Notes: generated from the letters alone by a model not told the origin. Numbered from the stretch's first letter, positions 22,850 to 35,440 are shown. The stretch is DNA of 64,000 nt from Triplophysa rosa (GCF_024868665.1 NC_079890.1:39413773-39477772); one strand, 5' to 3'. Translations and numbers: made by a program.

Positions 22850-23032
22850 TATTCATTTTAAAGTTTTACTTAATATTACATATAGGAATTTATAGTCTGT
22901 TTAATATTTGAAGTTGATTCTTAAATGTGTGCTTTAAATGTTTTGCTTATAGTCATTATGGTTTATTTACAGCTGCTTTGTAACAATGAAAATGGCAAAA
23001 AGCGCTATATAAATCAAGTTGACTTGACTTGA
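22850..23032 (+). mobile_element. L2-related 3' tail
   Basis: Shares AAAGTTTTACTTAATATTAC, AGCTGCTTTGTAACAATGAA and AGCGCTATATAAAT with the L2 3' UTR, but lacks the microsatellite and ends in GACTT repeats instead of GAGTT. A divergent subfamily or a SINE using the same tail. Confidence 0.8.
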
Positions 23033-23126
23033 ATCATGCATATATGTTTACAGTGTTGGGCAAGTTACCTCCAAAAAGTGATAAATTTACTAGTTACAGT
23101 CATTTAAAAGTAATTAGTTACATTAC

Positions 23127-23675
23127 TGTCACGATCGGGGTGTGAGGGGACAGAGGACCCAGGTGCAGACAGTGGGTTAACACAAGAGGGGACAGAGGAC
23201 CCAGGCACAGAGAGGGGTTAACACAAGACTCTTTAATTGATAAAACAAAACAAAAACCCACGCGGGGGGTAAAATAACAAAGAACAAGGGTAAAAGCATG
23301 ACAGATAAACAGGAACACGGACTAACTACACTAGACAAGACAACACTTGAATTAAATTACAAATAACTAGACTCGACTAAACTGAACAAGACACAGGAAC
23401 TCAACCACACGAATGGAAATGAACCAGCACAAGACAGAAAACACAGGGGCATTAAATAAGGGATCAAATCAAGAGGGAACAGGTGTTGGGCATGAAATAA
23501 TTAACAAGCAATAATGAGGAAACGAGGGGGCGGGGACAGAGACAAGACCAGAGAGAGTGCATGACATGTCAAAACAAACAATGCCATGTCTCTCTCTACA
23601 CTAAACATGAGGCTCTGTCATGATCCTGCCACTAGACCAAGAAAGACATGACATGATGACATGATTATCATGACA
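23127..23675 (-). mobile_element. Solo LTR
   Basis: Begins TGTCACGATCGG and ends TATCATGACA, flanked on both sides by CATTAC (23121-23126, 23676-23681). No internal element, so recombination between LTRs probably removed it. Orientation is inferred from an ATTAAAG signal on the minus strand. Confidence 0.8.
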
Positions 23676-24255
23676 CATTACAATATTACTGTCTTTGAAT
23701 TGTAATGCGTTACACTACTTTTGCATTACTTTTGAGTTACTTTGATCAAATTAGCCACAACATTAAATGGTCTCGCCAACAGAACCCAACACATACCAGT
23801 AGAGACTTTTGTTTCCATTACAACCAATAAAATTCCCATCATAACCATTAAATCCAGTAGAATTTATTATGGTTTCTATTGCTATTTAAGCAAATAGCTT
23901 TTTTATGCATTCTAAAGTGCTAAAATATAGTTTATTGCTGCTCATTGTACATCCAGTGGAGGCCGATGTGTTAATGCAGAATGAATTTGCTCATCGATGT
24001 CACTTTTTACTCGGCCATTCAATCACAGCGCAGGAGGGGCGGGACAAATACTGCATCAACAAATCGGCAAATACCTGTAGGCTACAACCTCATGTCTGTC
24101 TACAATGCCTAAAAACATCGCAGGCATTAATACTTTAGGATTACAGTGTCAATGTCTGTATCAGTAATATCCATGGACTACCACAATATTCAAAATGTTA
24201 ATTAAACTAACTATCTGTGAAACTAATAGTTTGACAATAATTAGGCGGTTATTCA

Positions 24256-25257
24256 CCGCAGTAAAGATAGTTTAGCGGTTTGACATTCGGATGTTTTTAT
24301 GTTTTTTATGTTTATATTAAAGTGTTTTTCACCATTTTAGGCCATTTGTTGAGTGGTGATGGACTGTCGTAACCTGTAAACTGATTTTACTTTAACCTGA
24401 AGGACTCAAGGAATGTTTTTTGGGCAAATACTGATCTGTGAAATGTTTCACAAATCTAAGTATTCATTTTAAACTCAAAAAGACTTAAGTAAGAGGCCAT
24501 TATTAAGTTGTGTAGGTGTCCTGTCCCTTTAAAGCCATAGATCACAATTTGTGAACATTTTTATGGTGACTTATAAGAGTTATGCAGCTTTTTTTTATGA
24601 ATAAGAACATGACAAAATTGCAATGCCATTTGTGAAACTAACCATATTAAGTAAAGCAACATTGAAACAATGAAAACACTGAAACAATTCACCAATCACA
24701 ACGGTACCATTACTTGTATGACTCACTTGTCTTGTTTAATTTATAGGCTTATTGTGTATAATATCTCGAACCGTTGGTGTTATTATTACAGGACATAATA
24801 AACACAGGTGTAAGATTATATAAAAAAGACGAAATTTGTTTGTGAAAGTTTTCGCAAATTAGGCTGCGTAAACAAGTAAATTGGCATGAAATTTGAGTGC
24901 ATGTACACTGAAAGTAGCTGTCAATGGTAAAGACTGTGTATTTGTCATCCTCCGTATCTAACAACTTAACACGATTTGACAGACAACAACTTTGCTGTGA
25001 AAAAAATCACAAATCAAACTGGACAAGATGACGGTCTTTTTAGGTATTTAAGTATTCAGCTTCGTGAGTTATACGCGTTTTTTAAAAAAAAGTCGCAAAA
25101 ATAAAACGCGGATATCATGCCGGGGAAACCGCTTCACATGAATTCACAAGTCACGGTGTGCAAAATAAGATAACGTTTTCATGTATACAGCAGCGCGATG
25201 CGGATTCACAACTTAAAAAAGTCCGAATGTCAAACCGCTAAACTATCTTTACTGCGG
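24256..25257. mobile_element. Non-autonomous element with perfect 36-bp TIRs
   Basis: 24256-24291 is the exact reverse complement of 25222-25257 (begins CCGCAGTAAAGATAG, ends GACATTCGGA). The interior is AT-rich and without a supported ORF. A target duplication is not obvious, so the superfamily is open. Confidence 0.8.
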
Positions 25258-25707
25258 TCGGACATTCCGTATTAAGGCAAACAATGTGCATCGATCGAGC
25301 GCCCACAGTAGGCGTTTAAATACTCAAGTGAAATATATGGAGCCTCAAATATAAGAGGCACAGAGAAGGCTCATGGCACAATTTAACCAACAATCGCTGT
25401 CAGAATCGCAAAAGTAGACAAACGGCCATCTGGTGAATTATGGTAGAGGTAGAGCCCACTAATGCAACCTATAGCCAAATGACAGGGTAAAACACAGAAC
25501 CTCTTTCTACTTTCGTTTTGTTTCTATTCTTTTTTAGAATCCGTTGCATTCATTTCAACCATCGGATTTCAGTAACAGGAAACAGTATTACAATCATAAT
25601 ATTTTAATCACAGATTTTTTTTTTTTTTCTGGGAATGGAATGCGTTGGTAAATTATAAAAAAAGAATTTCAGGTGGAAAATATGTTGTTGTAATGTGCGT
25701 TACTGAG

Positions 25708-26403
25708 TGTCATGACGCACACAGACGGGCAGACTCAAATGCGGGTAACAAAGCTTTTATTGGAATCAGTGAGGCAAGAGCAATGCAAAAAGTCCAAGGC
25801 ACCAATGGCCTTGAAGATTCCAGTGGAGAGATGTCACTCCCGTCCGGGAGAAGCTGCCGAACTGGCGAGAGGATGAGAGCTGAGATTCCGTGGGTAGCGA
25901 GGTCCGGGCGGCCAATGACTGCTGCGGGGCAGAGAGAAGAATAACAGAAACGAGGGCAAACGGGAAGCAAAAAAACAAACAAGCTTCGAGGAGCACAAAC
26001 TCTAATTGCTAGCTAGACAGGACTAAGACTAAGACTAAGACTAAGACTAAGACTAAAAGACTAAGACTTTTCAGAACTAGACACGCTAGAACTGTGCAGT
26101 CAGCGCTGGCGAAAAACAAGCATGGTCTGACACAGGACAGGAGAACAAAGGGAAATAAATAGTAATGCTAACTAAGGATGAGTGACAACAGGCGGGAGAG
26201 ATAATAGATATTACGGGCGCTAATCAAGGGTACTGAGTGTGAAGACGGTGAGTGGAGAATACCAAAAGGGAGACACGGGGCGGGGTGAGTGACGCAGACA
26301 ATGAGCACATGGCGAGCTGTCAAAACAGAGGCGCCACGAGCTCGACACACAACAGAACACACACAGGTAGGACACGGGAACCCGAGTGACCAAGATCATG
26401 ACA
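25708..26403 (-). mobile_element. Solo LTR with hexanucleotide array
   Basis: TGTCATGACG...AAGATCATGACA, flanked by the perfect 5-bp duplication CTGAG (25703-25707, 26404-26408). CAATAAAAG on the minus strand (near 25757) is a poly(A) signal, so the LTR reads leftwards. It carries a (GACTAA)n tract at about 26019-26068. Confidence 0.88.
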
Positions 26404-26562
26404 CTGAGATTGTAACGGGTGTAATATTACCCAAATTTGATTAGTAATGCGTTTTATTACCGCGTTACAGCACAAACTAATCTATTACTGTAATATCGTT
26501 ACTTTTGTAATGTGTTACTCCCAACACTGTATGTTGATGACAACTACAAAGCATTCCGATAG

Positions 26563-27002
26563 TGTTACATGTTATATTAGAGTGAGTGTTTTGCGGTGGT
26601 CTACGTGATCATTTTTAGTGTTGTGCACTTTGTGTTTTGGGCTTTAGATAGATAAATGTCTAACATGTTAATCTATTATCAAGGCTATTTTACTCATAAT
26701 GTCTGCAGGTTATCATATTAATCTCATCTCAAGTCTATTGTACTGACGAACTTAGGTTATGATGTTAGTTCACTTTGAAGCTTATTGTATTGTTAATCAC
26801 CTGCTATAAAATAAGAGCGGGTCTGTTTTTCCTCCTTACTTGCTTGAAGACCTGCTGACTGAATACTCCAGAGCTCTGTTTCATTTTGTTCATATTTTCT
26901 GACTGAACAGAACCTACCTCAGATGCACACAAGTATATGTGGTCGTATACTGCAAATTAAAGGCAAAGAAACTCCTGATTACTCTACTCGTAGTCAATAA
27001 CA
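26563..27002 (+). mobile_element. Putative retroviral-type LTR followed by PBS-like site
   Basis: TGTTACATG...CAATAACA ends are inverted, with TATAAA at 26805 and ATTAAA near 26955. Directly downstream, GGCATTCAGTGGGGC resembles a tRNA primer-binding region. No coding sequence follows before unrelated repeats, so only the 5' end survives. Confidence 0.5.
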
Positions 27003-27111
27003 TCCAAAACTGGCATTCAGTGGGGCAATCCCCAAAAACTACAATTTGTAATAAATAAAGTGTTTGAAAGATTGTATGGCATCAACAGAGCAAATAGTTT
27101 CACAAACCCAG

Positions 27112-27168
27112 TCACACACACACACACACACATACACACACGCTCACACGCACACACACGCGCAAGAC
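27112..27168. repeat. (CA)n microsatellite
   Basis: CA dinucleotide repeat with CG and CT interruptions. Confidence 0.9.
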
Positions 27169-27232
27169 TGGCTAGCTCCCTGCCCTGGACCTCGACTCCT
27201 GTAACATAAGAATCAAAGATGAACCAAATAGA

Positions 27233-27360
27233 CTAGGGATGCACAATAAATTATCGGCCATATCGGTATCGGTCGATAAATGGTCATTTTTAAGGTTATC
27301 AGTAACGGCCGATAATAAAATTTAGGCTGATATATTATAGCCGATAAATTCTGAATAATT
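27233..27360. mobile_element. One end of a hAT-like element
   Basis: TAGGGATGCACAATAAATTA followed by ATCGG/GATAA repeats is typical of hAT ends. No matching right end was found. Confidence 0.5.
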
Positions 27361-28074
27361 TCTTCTGGTTGAAGCACTTCACAGCTGGTCACAGTTAAAA
27401 TCTAGTACAGTTCTGTCTTTCTGTCGTGATCATTCACATTAACTGCTATTAGCAAAACATTGTTGATTTAGTATGAATGTGTAAATTATAGGAACAAAAG
27501 CATATTGTTTGAAGCCGACTGCTGTCTGAATGCTTTCTGTCTTGAGACCTGTGAGACTTGTGGCTATTGAGAAAGCCTTTCTAGGTTGCTCTGGAAGAAC
27601 ATATTTAATTAATTTATTAAAATAAACATTATACCAGAAAAGTTTAAAAAGAGAGCAAGAAAAACATTTGCTCGTAAACGAACACTCTCTCTACAAACTT
27701 CAAAAACAAAATCAAAGTAATAAAGCAACAAAGGAACAAGTATGCCAGCTCATTGACCGAGGGCCAACGTAACTTACAGCCTCTAAATTCTTAATATGAG
27801 CTGCAGAGTAAATAAACAAAACCTAATAATACAAATCAATAAATCACACTTCTAAACAAAATAATACACCAGAAATGGCACACAAATGGAAGCAGGTTGT
27901 TTGTACTGTACTGCACTCCACTAACAACACTTAAGAACATCACGTTGATGTACTGTATGTCAGAGAGTTCGTTTTTTTAATAAGTTTGGTTTTAGTTAGT
28001 TATAAAAAGGGGTGCGGTAACATGATTTCTTTGTTTACGTCATCAGGGTCATCAGGGAATATGGGCAGGACTGT
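27361..28074. other. No gene seen
   Basis: AT-rich sequence without supported ORF or repeat structure. Confidence 0.4.
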
Positions 28075-28441
28075 CCCTGCGTTCCAACTGGGATATATCA
28101 TCCTCCGAAGGGCCCTTCAGTGACAACAATCATGGCCGCCATACTGAAGGGTCATTCCAAACCGAAGCGCTCATAACTGGCCACTTCAAAGGGCCCTTCA
28201 GAATGAAGGATTTCGAAGGGTACAACTGATGGTCACTTCGGGCTCCCATGATTCTTTGCACAGATTCCATGCGTGGTGACGCTGCCTCCTTAAGGGCGCG
28301 GGATGATGACACAGAAGGACACTTCAAGAACAGTTGTTTGGTCCCCTACAGCCTTTAACCCTTCAAAGCTCTCACTCCGGAGGGTAAACCATTCGAAGGG
28401 CTTAGGGCATAGGGATGAGCCATTCGAAATGGAACGCAGGG
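28075..28441. mobile_element. MITE with CCCTGCGTTCC ends
   Basis: CCCTGCGTTCCAACTGGG at the left pairs with TCGAAATGGAACGCAGGG at the right. TGT flanks both ends, a possible 3-bp duplication (Harbinger-like). Interior has repeated GAAGGGCCCTTC palindromes. Confidence 0.75.
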
Positions 28442-30029
28442 TGTGATTCCATTCGTGCTCACTACTGCGCAGACTCTGGCTCCACTGACGATTCCTTTTG
28501 CACATGCCCAGGCTCCAAACTGACGTTTTTGCGTAACATGTCATCGCCCATCGTCGGCCGTTTTACGATCAGTTTTCTACAATGGAAAGAAGCTATGTCA
28601 CACCGTCTTATATGCATTCTATGGTATGGACAAGCACTGCTGACAGACTATACAGCATGGACAAAAAGCATGCGTCTTGTGTTCTTGTGGAGACCGGTCT
28701 TGTGAGGCAGCTTCGGAAGAACGAACTTGGATGGATGCGCCACAGTGACTTCTGGGACTTCAAGCGGATTCCGTAGGCGCTCAAGGCTGCAAACGATGCA
28801 TCCTTGATATCGAGAACACATCCAGGAACTTTCATGCATTCTCTGTTCTTGTGTTCTGGAGTATTGGAACCGGACTTTGACGTGGTAATGTGACGTTTGA
28901 CACCGATGCTTCGATACTCAAAAAAATGAAGCATCTCACAGTGAAGCACTGTACCGGAGCTTGATTCGACACAATCACGTGACCGCTTCATATTCTGATT
29001 CAAAAATTTCACGAAACCTTGGCTCGCGCAGGTTTTGTTTGTCTATTTCACTTCAGTAGTGAATCGGGACTAAAACTGTCACGTGAAAGAATATCCCAAA
29101 AGGCAGAAAAAGTGGTAAATAATAAAGAAATAGCCTCGCACTGTTGAACACGTCCTGTTCCTTAATAGAAATCTTTAGATTTTTCTATTACCCACAAAAT
29201 AAAATGTAAAGTCCCCAATTCACAATCACGTCATAGTTATACAGTTTTTTTGTCATGTATGACTACATGAGCCTCGCCTATGATACTACAGGACTAAGAC
29301 AAAAGTTTTTGTGAATAACTGAATATATGTTGATCAAAGCACGTTCGTAAAAATGTGTTTTGTTCCATTTACTGATTCTTTTTAAATTCATTCATAGACT
29401 CAATTATTCAGACAGTATAGCCTAGGCCTAAGTGCTACATTAACACTAACACATGAAAAACGGGTTATTTTTTATGGATGTGAAGGGGCGTTGTGCAGAA
29501 TTCCCTGCGCATGTGCGGGTCTAACCTGTTGATCTCGTCTAGCGCATGCGCAGAGACAGTCAGCAGTTCTCTGTAACGGAGTTCACATCGCCTCCTTGTT
29601 GTTCTAAGTTTATTTATCTAAAGTCCACTCTCTTTGTGTGGTGTTGCTGTGCGTTCCTACCCAAATACGTTACATTATTTAGCAACAATATTAATATGTT
29701 TCGTAGTGATTTAACATTTAATTTGGTTTCCTTTACCATATTAGACATTTAGCCTACATGATAATACACATAATCAATCCATGGATCAACAAGCAATATG
29801 CTACTCAGAGTGTTAATACATTCATTTGAATATAACGGTTTCATTATTTGTCAAGGAGAGATTGATTTAATCCTTAAATTTAATTTATTGTGAGTACATT
29901 TCATTTGTCAATAATTAACAGTGACAATGTTTGAAACTCTGTTTTTGTATTATATCTGTATTTATTATATATTTATGTCCTGTTTCCCCATAGAAAACCA
30001 CATGCACATCACTGTTGTAAATAAATACC
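28442..30029. other. No gene seen
   Basis: Several ORFs of 60-134 codons overlap on both strands between 28290 and 29012, but none has a recognisable motif or splice support. Confidence 0.4.
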
Positions 30030-30797
30030 AGGGGGCGTATTACATAAATATTGTATCTTGAAAATCTCATCCTATCGGAAACCATGGTAATTTCAGTTAG
30101 GATTTAATTTAGGACAAACGCTATTACAGAACAGCACTTCCTAAGTGCATAATCTTATCTTAACTACAGATAGGAAAGGGGTCTTACAGAAGTGTCTTAA
30201 CTTGGCAAATAATCCTATAAACGGTCTTAACTTCAGGACGACCTCACAGCTGTCCTAACTTCAAAATGATTTAAAAACTAACAGAAAAAACGCTCACAAT
30301 TAAATCTCCCTTGCCTGTAGGGCTCTTTCTTTTTGTTTCGCTTGCAAGGGTGGTAAACTTTTCTTCAGTCTCAGCTGTACGGTTAATGGCGGACACTGCA
30401 GACACATTATCGGCCCACTCCCTGTCTTTGTCTTCGTGAGTGAGCGAAGGTGAAAACTTACCCAATTGTATCGGCTTTGCCTTTCCTACCAAACCTATTA
30501 AAGTTTCTATTTCCGCGGCACTAAAATTAAAAGCTCGCCAGTTTTGTTTTTCCATTTTGTTTACCTCATCAGCAGCTAGCAGTGTTGGTTGCTTGGTAAC
30601 AGACATGAAAGTGGATTGCCGAACTTGATGGTGCAATTTAGGATTTCCTAACTAGAGCAAAGATACGATTTTTTAAGATAGGATAGGAATCCCAAATCAA
30701 GTTAAGATTTGCTTCTGTAATATGAATTTGTATTAAATCCTAATCATATGTTAAATTAAGACCTAAGATAAGAAACTTTCTGTAATACGCCCCCTGG
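30030..30797. mobile_element. PIF/Harbinger-type element retaining Myb-like ORF
   Basis: Terminal repeats CCAGGGGGCGTATTACA and TGTAATACGCCCCCTGG are inverse of each other, and sub-terminal regions pair as well (TAGGA/TCCTA blocks). It lacks a DDE transposase but contains a Myb/SANT-like ORF on the minus strand, the second gene of Harbinger elements. Confidence 0.82.
30271..30636 (-). CDS. Myb/SANT-like protein of Harbinger element
   Basis: 121 aa, or 94 aa from the internal Met of MEKQNWRAFNFSAAEIETL. The pattern NFSAAEIETLIGLV, DREWADNVSAVSAINRTAE and SETKRKSPTGKG fits the NAIF1/MSANTD-type trihelix domain that Harbinger elements encode beside their transposase to bind DNA and bring it into the nucleus. 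The frame is open, but the usual KKKW before the last helix is altered (EEKFTTLASETKRK), so activity is doubtful. Confidence 0.65.
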   Translation of the reverse strand: MHHQVRQSTFMSVTKQPTLLAADEVNKMEKQNWRAFNFSAAEIETLIGLVGKAKPIQLGKFSPSLTHEDKDREWADNVSAVSAINRTAETEEKFTTLASETKRKSPTGKGDLIVSVFSVSF

Positions 30798-32832
30798 ACT
30801 TTACAATTTAACTCTGGACTAGCTGCAGTTCTTTCTAACAGAAGAATTAGGCCAATTGTTGCTCAACCAACCCAGTACGCACAAAACATCTCATATGCGT
30901 ATTACATGAAACATTAAAAATATAAATGGACACAAAGACATCTTTTCCACCCTTTGATTTCAGTTTCGCCATCACTACTTTGATGGTTATTGATGATGTA
31001 GAGCTAAAAACAAGACGATGCCCACTGTTTGTCCCACTACACAGGGAACACACATACTTAAAAGTATATTTGTAATGTTTACAGTATGAAGGCTACATTT
31101 AGATGTAAATACAAAAATGTATAACGTGTACATATATATATATATATATTTGGACACAGAGCATCTCGTGGTATCAAGTCAGGTGCCTTCAAATGAGAGA
31201 GTGAAACGAAATGCTTGAATCAGAATCACAAAGAGCTTATTGCCAAGGAATTTCCTTCACATAAGTAAAGAGTAAATCTGGATTGTTTTTTTTTTTTAGT
31301 TTAGTTTTGTTTTAGTTTCTTATAGAACCTAAACCCAATGTTTATCATGTTCTTTATTATGTGAAGGTTTTCCGTGTCTGATCTGGAAATTACACATGTG
31401 ACCCAACACAAAACCAGTCTTAAGTAGCACGGGGATATCAAAAACCAACAAAACATTAAATCCAAGTTAATAATAATGTCCAAGTTATCGATTTTTCTTT
31501 TATGTCAAAAATCATTAGGAAATTATCATGTTCCATTAGGAAATGTTGTAAATTTACTACCGTAAATATACCAGAACTTTATTTTTATGAGTGGATGCAG
31601 CAAAATCGATTAAACCAGAAACTAGGCTACAAACTTCACTCGCTGCTGCCCGCTCTTTGGGAATGACCCTCTCAAGTTTGGCATCTATGTAAAGCTTAGA
31701 ACTCCAGCTTTCAGGTTCATGTACTCTCCACAAGGTCATTACAGCGGTAAGCCAATAGAGAGCATTAAAACAAACCTGTTTCTTCATAACAACGGCCTGC
31801 TACAGCGCCTCTGATGAACCACTTCAAAGGCCATTTTCTCAATGTTTTGATGTTTTTGCACCCTCAGATTCCAGAGTTTTAAACAGTTGTATCTCGGCCA
31901 AATATTGTCCTATCCTAACAAACCTCATTTATTCAGCTTTCATGTGATGTACAGTATAAATCTCATTTGGGGCCAGTTGCATAAATTTAGCCGCTAAGTT
32001 AAGACTGTGTCTTAACAACTAGTCTCACGGACTAGCAATTAGTTAATATGTCTAACTTTTCAGATTTCTGTTAGACCATTCTACCTTTTTATGTAACTGA
32101 TTTAAAGAATTTATGACCAATCTTGAAGAAAATTCTGTCATCATTTACTCACCCTCAAGTTTTTCCAAACTGTTTTACATTGTTCTACTTGTATTGTTCT
32201 ACTGAACGCAAAAGAAGATATTTGGAAGAATGTGTGTAATCAAACAGTTCTGGGGCACCATTGACTACTACTGTATTAGGGAACGAAACTACTCAGCATG
32301 AAGAACCATATAAACAGATGCAGTATGAATCAAGATAAATCAAGATAAGAGATTTTTACTGCACACACACCATCTCCTCTATTAACATTGTGAAAAGGAA
32401 AACAATGCTTTTTGTGGTTGTTCATTTCCTTGCATCCATCAGCACATGATGATTTTGATTGTGGGTGTGGATTTTATGGCATCGTCATTTCCATCCATTC
32501 GTTTGGTTTGACTGGTGTGAACCAGAATAGCATTCATCTTCTTACACGTAAATAAATGGGCTTAGAGTGAAAATGTATTTAGTACTTACATTAAACATAA
32601 ACGCAGATTTAGGGACATTATACCAGAAACGTATATTTACTGTGACAGGGCCTGACACTTTAGCTCGTCCTCCTCAACAACAACAAAACAAGCTTAAAAT
32701 CATACAGTTCAATAACAGACCTCACCCTTGATCAGTGTCAGCTTCACCTCAGTCAAATGATTGACCAAGTCAAACCAAAGGCGTATTGCACACATTTTAT
32801 GTTGAGTTTTTTGTAAACGTGACAGAACTGAC
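30798..32832. other. No gene; repeat fragments
   Basis: 31125-31150 is a (TA)n run. 31165-31390 is paralogous to parts of 37390-37490 and 2870-2945. 31970-32110 starts like Harbinger MITEs (GGGGCCAGTTGCATAAATTT) and 32120-32240 resembles a common MITE. The 76-codon ORF at 31557-31787 is not supported. Confidence 0.5.
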
Positions 32833-34761
32833 CAAGGCCGGATTATCCAATGGGCATTATGGGCACCGGCCCAGGCGCGCTTGGGGTCCAAGAAGGGGGG
32901 AGAAAATGTAACATAACCATGTTTTCGCTATATTAATTCTGCCGTGTGCCTGTCTGGCCCGCACACACGCAAGTGCGCACACAAAACAGTGTTTCTAACG
33001 TACGCAAGTCTGTCTCTTGATTTAGTAACTTTTACAAGCTCTTTAGCAGCTTTTGTTCAGGAGAAGCACAAAGCGAAATATCCAGCGACCTTCCAATAAA
33101 GCTTTCATTCAGTGGGAAAATGTCGCCAGTGCTGTCCCGCGAGCGCAATGTCTCTCTGTCCCCGCGCAGGGATCTCAGTGAGCGGCAGGAAGAAGCAGTG
33201 TTGGGTAAGTTACTCTGAAAAAGTAATTAATTACTAGTTACTAATTACATATTCGATAATGTAATTAGATTACTGTACAAATTACTCTCTTCAAAAAGTA
33301 TTTAATTACTTATTACTAATTACTTTCTATATTCTACATCAACCTTGATGAGTTAAGTGATTCAAAGATAGACATGAAACGGCTCTTTTAATTCATTCAA
33401 ATAAATAATATAAAACTACATAAAGTAGTATTATTAATTACAAATGTGAGAATTATACATTAAAGCACAGATTTTAAAGTTAGACTTTGAATTTTGATGT
33501 CAATTCCACTATTGCACACACATATATTACACAAAGTATTTAGTTTAATTACATCAGAAGTAACTGTAATTAAATTACAGAAAACATAAGAGTAATCCCT
33601 TACTTTACTTTTTCAAGGGAAAAGTAATTAAATTACAGTAACTAATTACTTAGTAACTAGTTACACCCAACACTGGGAAGAAGCAGCACATTCCACAGGT
33701 GACTCGAATGAAATGAGTACAAAACAGCGTTTCCAACAACCTGTCACTGTTATCGACTGTTTGAATGTATAAACATGAACACATTTCGTCTGTAAATATG
33801 CACATGGTTACCTAGACAGAGGCTGTGTGAAAGAATATAGCCAAAATCGCCGCTTTTTATGGTGATTTGTTAGAGGTCGCGCTAAGTCACTAAGTCAATA
33901 AACTGAAAATATGTCAATGAAAATGGCTTTATTGTTGTAAATATAACCCACAGGCTAGAATACCCTCACGGTTGTCTTTAAAATCTCAAAAGGTAAGAGT
34001 TGTTTACATGTATTTGGTGGTGTTTCTTCGCCAATAATGAATTTTGATATAACGTTGATCAGGTCTAACTGCCTTACTTTACCGATTTTTAGCCTTCGTT
34101 ATTAGAAAATCCAGAGTGCTTTTACATACATTGCAAAATGTTTACTTACACAGACTCGTGTATGTATACCTATAATATTCGTTAATGCCGTTTAACACAT
34201 TACACGCTTACACAAGAACGTGAGTCGCGAGGTGCTTACACAAATAAAGTTTAACCAAAGGACAAATTACTCTTATAGTGTAATCAATGACAAAGTCTGC
34301 CCTTTTATTCTTAGACAAATTAAAATGTTTATAAGAAAATATTACTTAAGAATATTCTTAAGAACGTCCTATAATTTATCTTAATAAAGTTCTTATATTT
34401 TCTCTTGAGAACAGTTTTGTGAATCCGGCGTGTTTGTGTTGAATTATGGAAGAATCTGATAGAACTGAATTAATAGGTGGAGGTGAGGCAGTGTGTGCTT
34501 GTAAGTGCCGGTGAGTTACAGTATGCAGGGAAAAGTCTTGATATTGTTGTGGTGTAAATCCTGTATGATGGAGGATGTGTACAGGTGTTGGTATTGTCCT
34601 TCAGGTTGTGATCATAGTTTGTAACTTGGCAATGTAATCCTGTATAAGATAGAGGTGCTTCCTACACGTAGTACCCTGTAGGCTATTTCAAAACTTTATT
34701 TGTGTGCCCGTGCGTATGGGGGGGTCTACAAACTACAAACTGAATTCTTAATCCGGGCCTG
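32833..34761. mobile_element. hAT-type element (decayed)
   Basis: Left end CAAGGCCGGATTATCCAA and right end TTAATCCGGGCCTG are imperfect inverted repeats. Flanks AGAACTGAC and AGAACGAC look like an 8-bp duplication with one indel. No intact transposase. A second hAT MITE is nested at 33196-33675. Confidence 0.7.
33196..33675. mobile_element. 480-bp hAT MITE, perfect 8-bp duplication
   Basis: CAGTGTTGGGTAAGTTAC ... CTAGTTACACCCAACACTG, flanked by GGAAGAAG at 33188-33195 and 33676-33683. Same terminal family as 23051-26529 but much shorter; the interior is built from TAATTAC-type repeats. Confidence 0.93.
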
Positions 34762-35433
34762 AGAACGACACAGGTTGTTTTTCTCCAGACAAGCAGAGAT
34801 TCTGTTAAATGAACACGTCTGTGTGTCAAAAATCAATCAGGGATGCTGTTTAAGGACCTTTTGGAAAGAAAAAGGCTACATGACTTTAGAAATGTCTCGG
34901 TTTCCATTAAATGGTATTCTTTATATGATTATTTAGGTATAGTAAGGATTACTGATGTTAGAGATGTTGGCTCCATTATATATCTGTTAATGTATGTTGC
35001 ATTCTAAAGTAATCATACAAGATTTCTATTGATGAAAAGTTTGACAGTTTTTATGATGATCCAGAGCCGTGGTGATGGGCGTCACCTCTTCACAGGTGTC
35101 GGGTCATCTGAGGTCTTCATGACGCGTGGCATCAATTCTAGTTAGAAGCAGATGGAAATAGAAGTATAGATCCTGTGGATAAAGCTAATATATGAGAGTG
35201 GTAATGAAAAGAAAAGCAAGATCATGTACATAATGAACAAACAGCGATGATAAGTGGAAGGAACTGCACGACCACACAAAGCACAATGGTAATAGAGGAA
35301 ATGGTTTATGTGCACTCAGTCGTGATGAGTGAGTAGTTAAAACACAGACACTGATGGTGTTTAATGCAGTTTTGAGGTTTTACATCATTAAGTGATAAAA
35401 TCGCTCTCCATTTGAAGTGACGTTTGTTGAGAC

Positions 35434-35440
35434 TATAAAA
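35434..35440 (+). promoter_or_regulatory. TATA box (TATAAAA) upstream of GPCR
   Basis: About 25 bp before the first copy of the leader repeat, suiting transcription start near 35465. Inference from position only. Confidence 0.5.

Larger units (their letters stand above)
23051..26529. mobile_element. hAT-type non-autonomous element with nested insertions
   Basis: Ends CAGTGTTGGGCAAGTTAC and GTGTTACTCCCAACACTG are inverted repeats. Flanks TATGTTTA (23043) and TATGTTGA (26530) are an 8-bp target duplication with one mismatch, as expected for hAT. No transposase. Contains solo LTRs at 23127-23675 and 25708-26403 and a TIR element at 24256-25257. Confidence 0.85.

Noticed and set aside
28290..29012. 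Cluster of ORFs up to 134 codons
   Set aside because: Both strands and several frames open, no conserved motif, partly within a MITE.
31557..31787. 76-codon ORF with protein-like composition
   Set aside because: No recognisable family and no neighbouring exon; it sits in repeat-like sequence.
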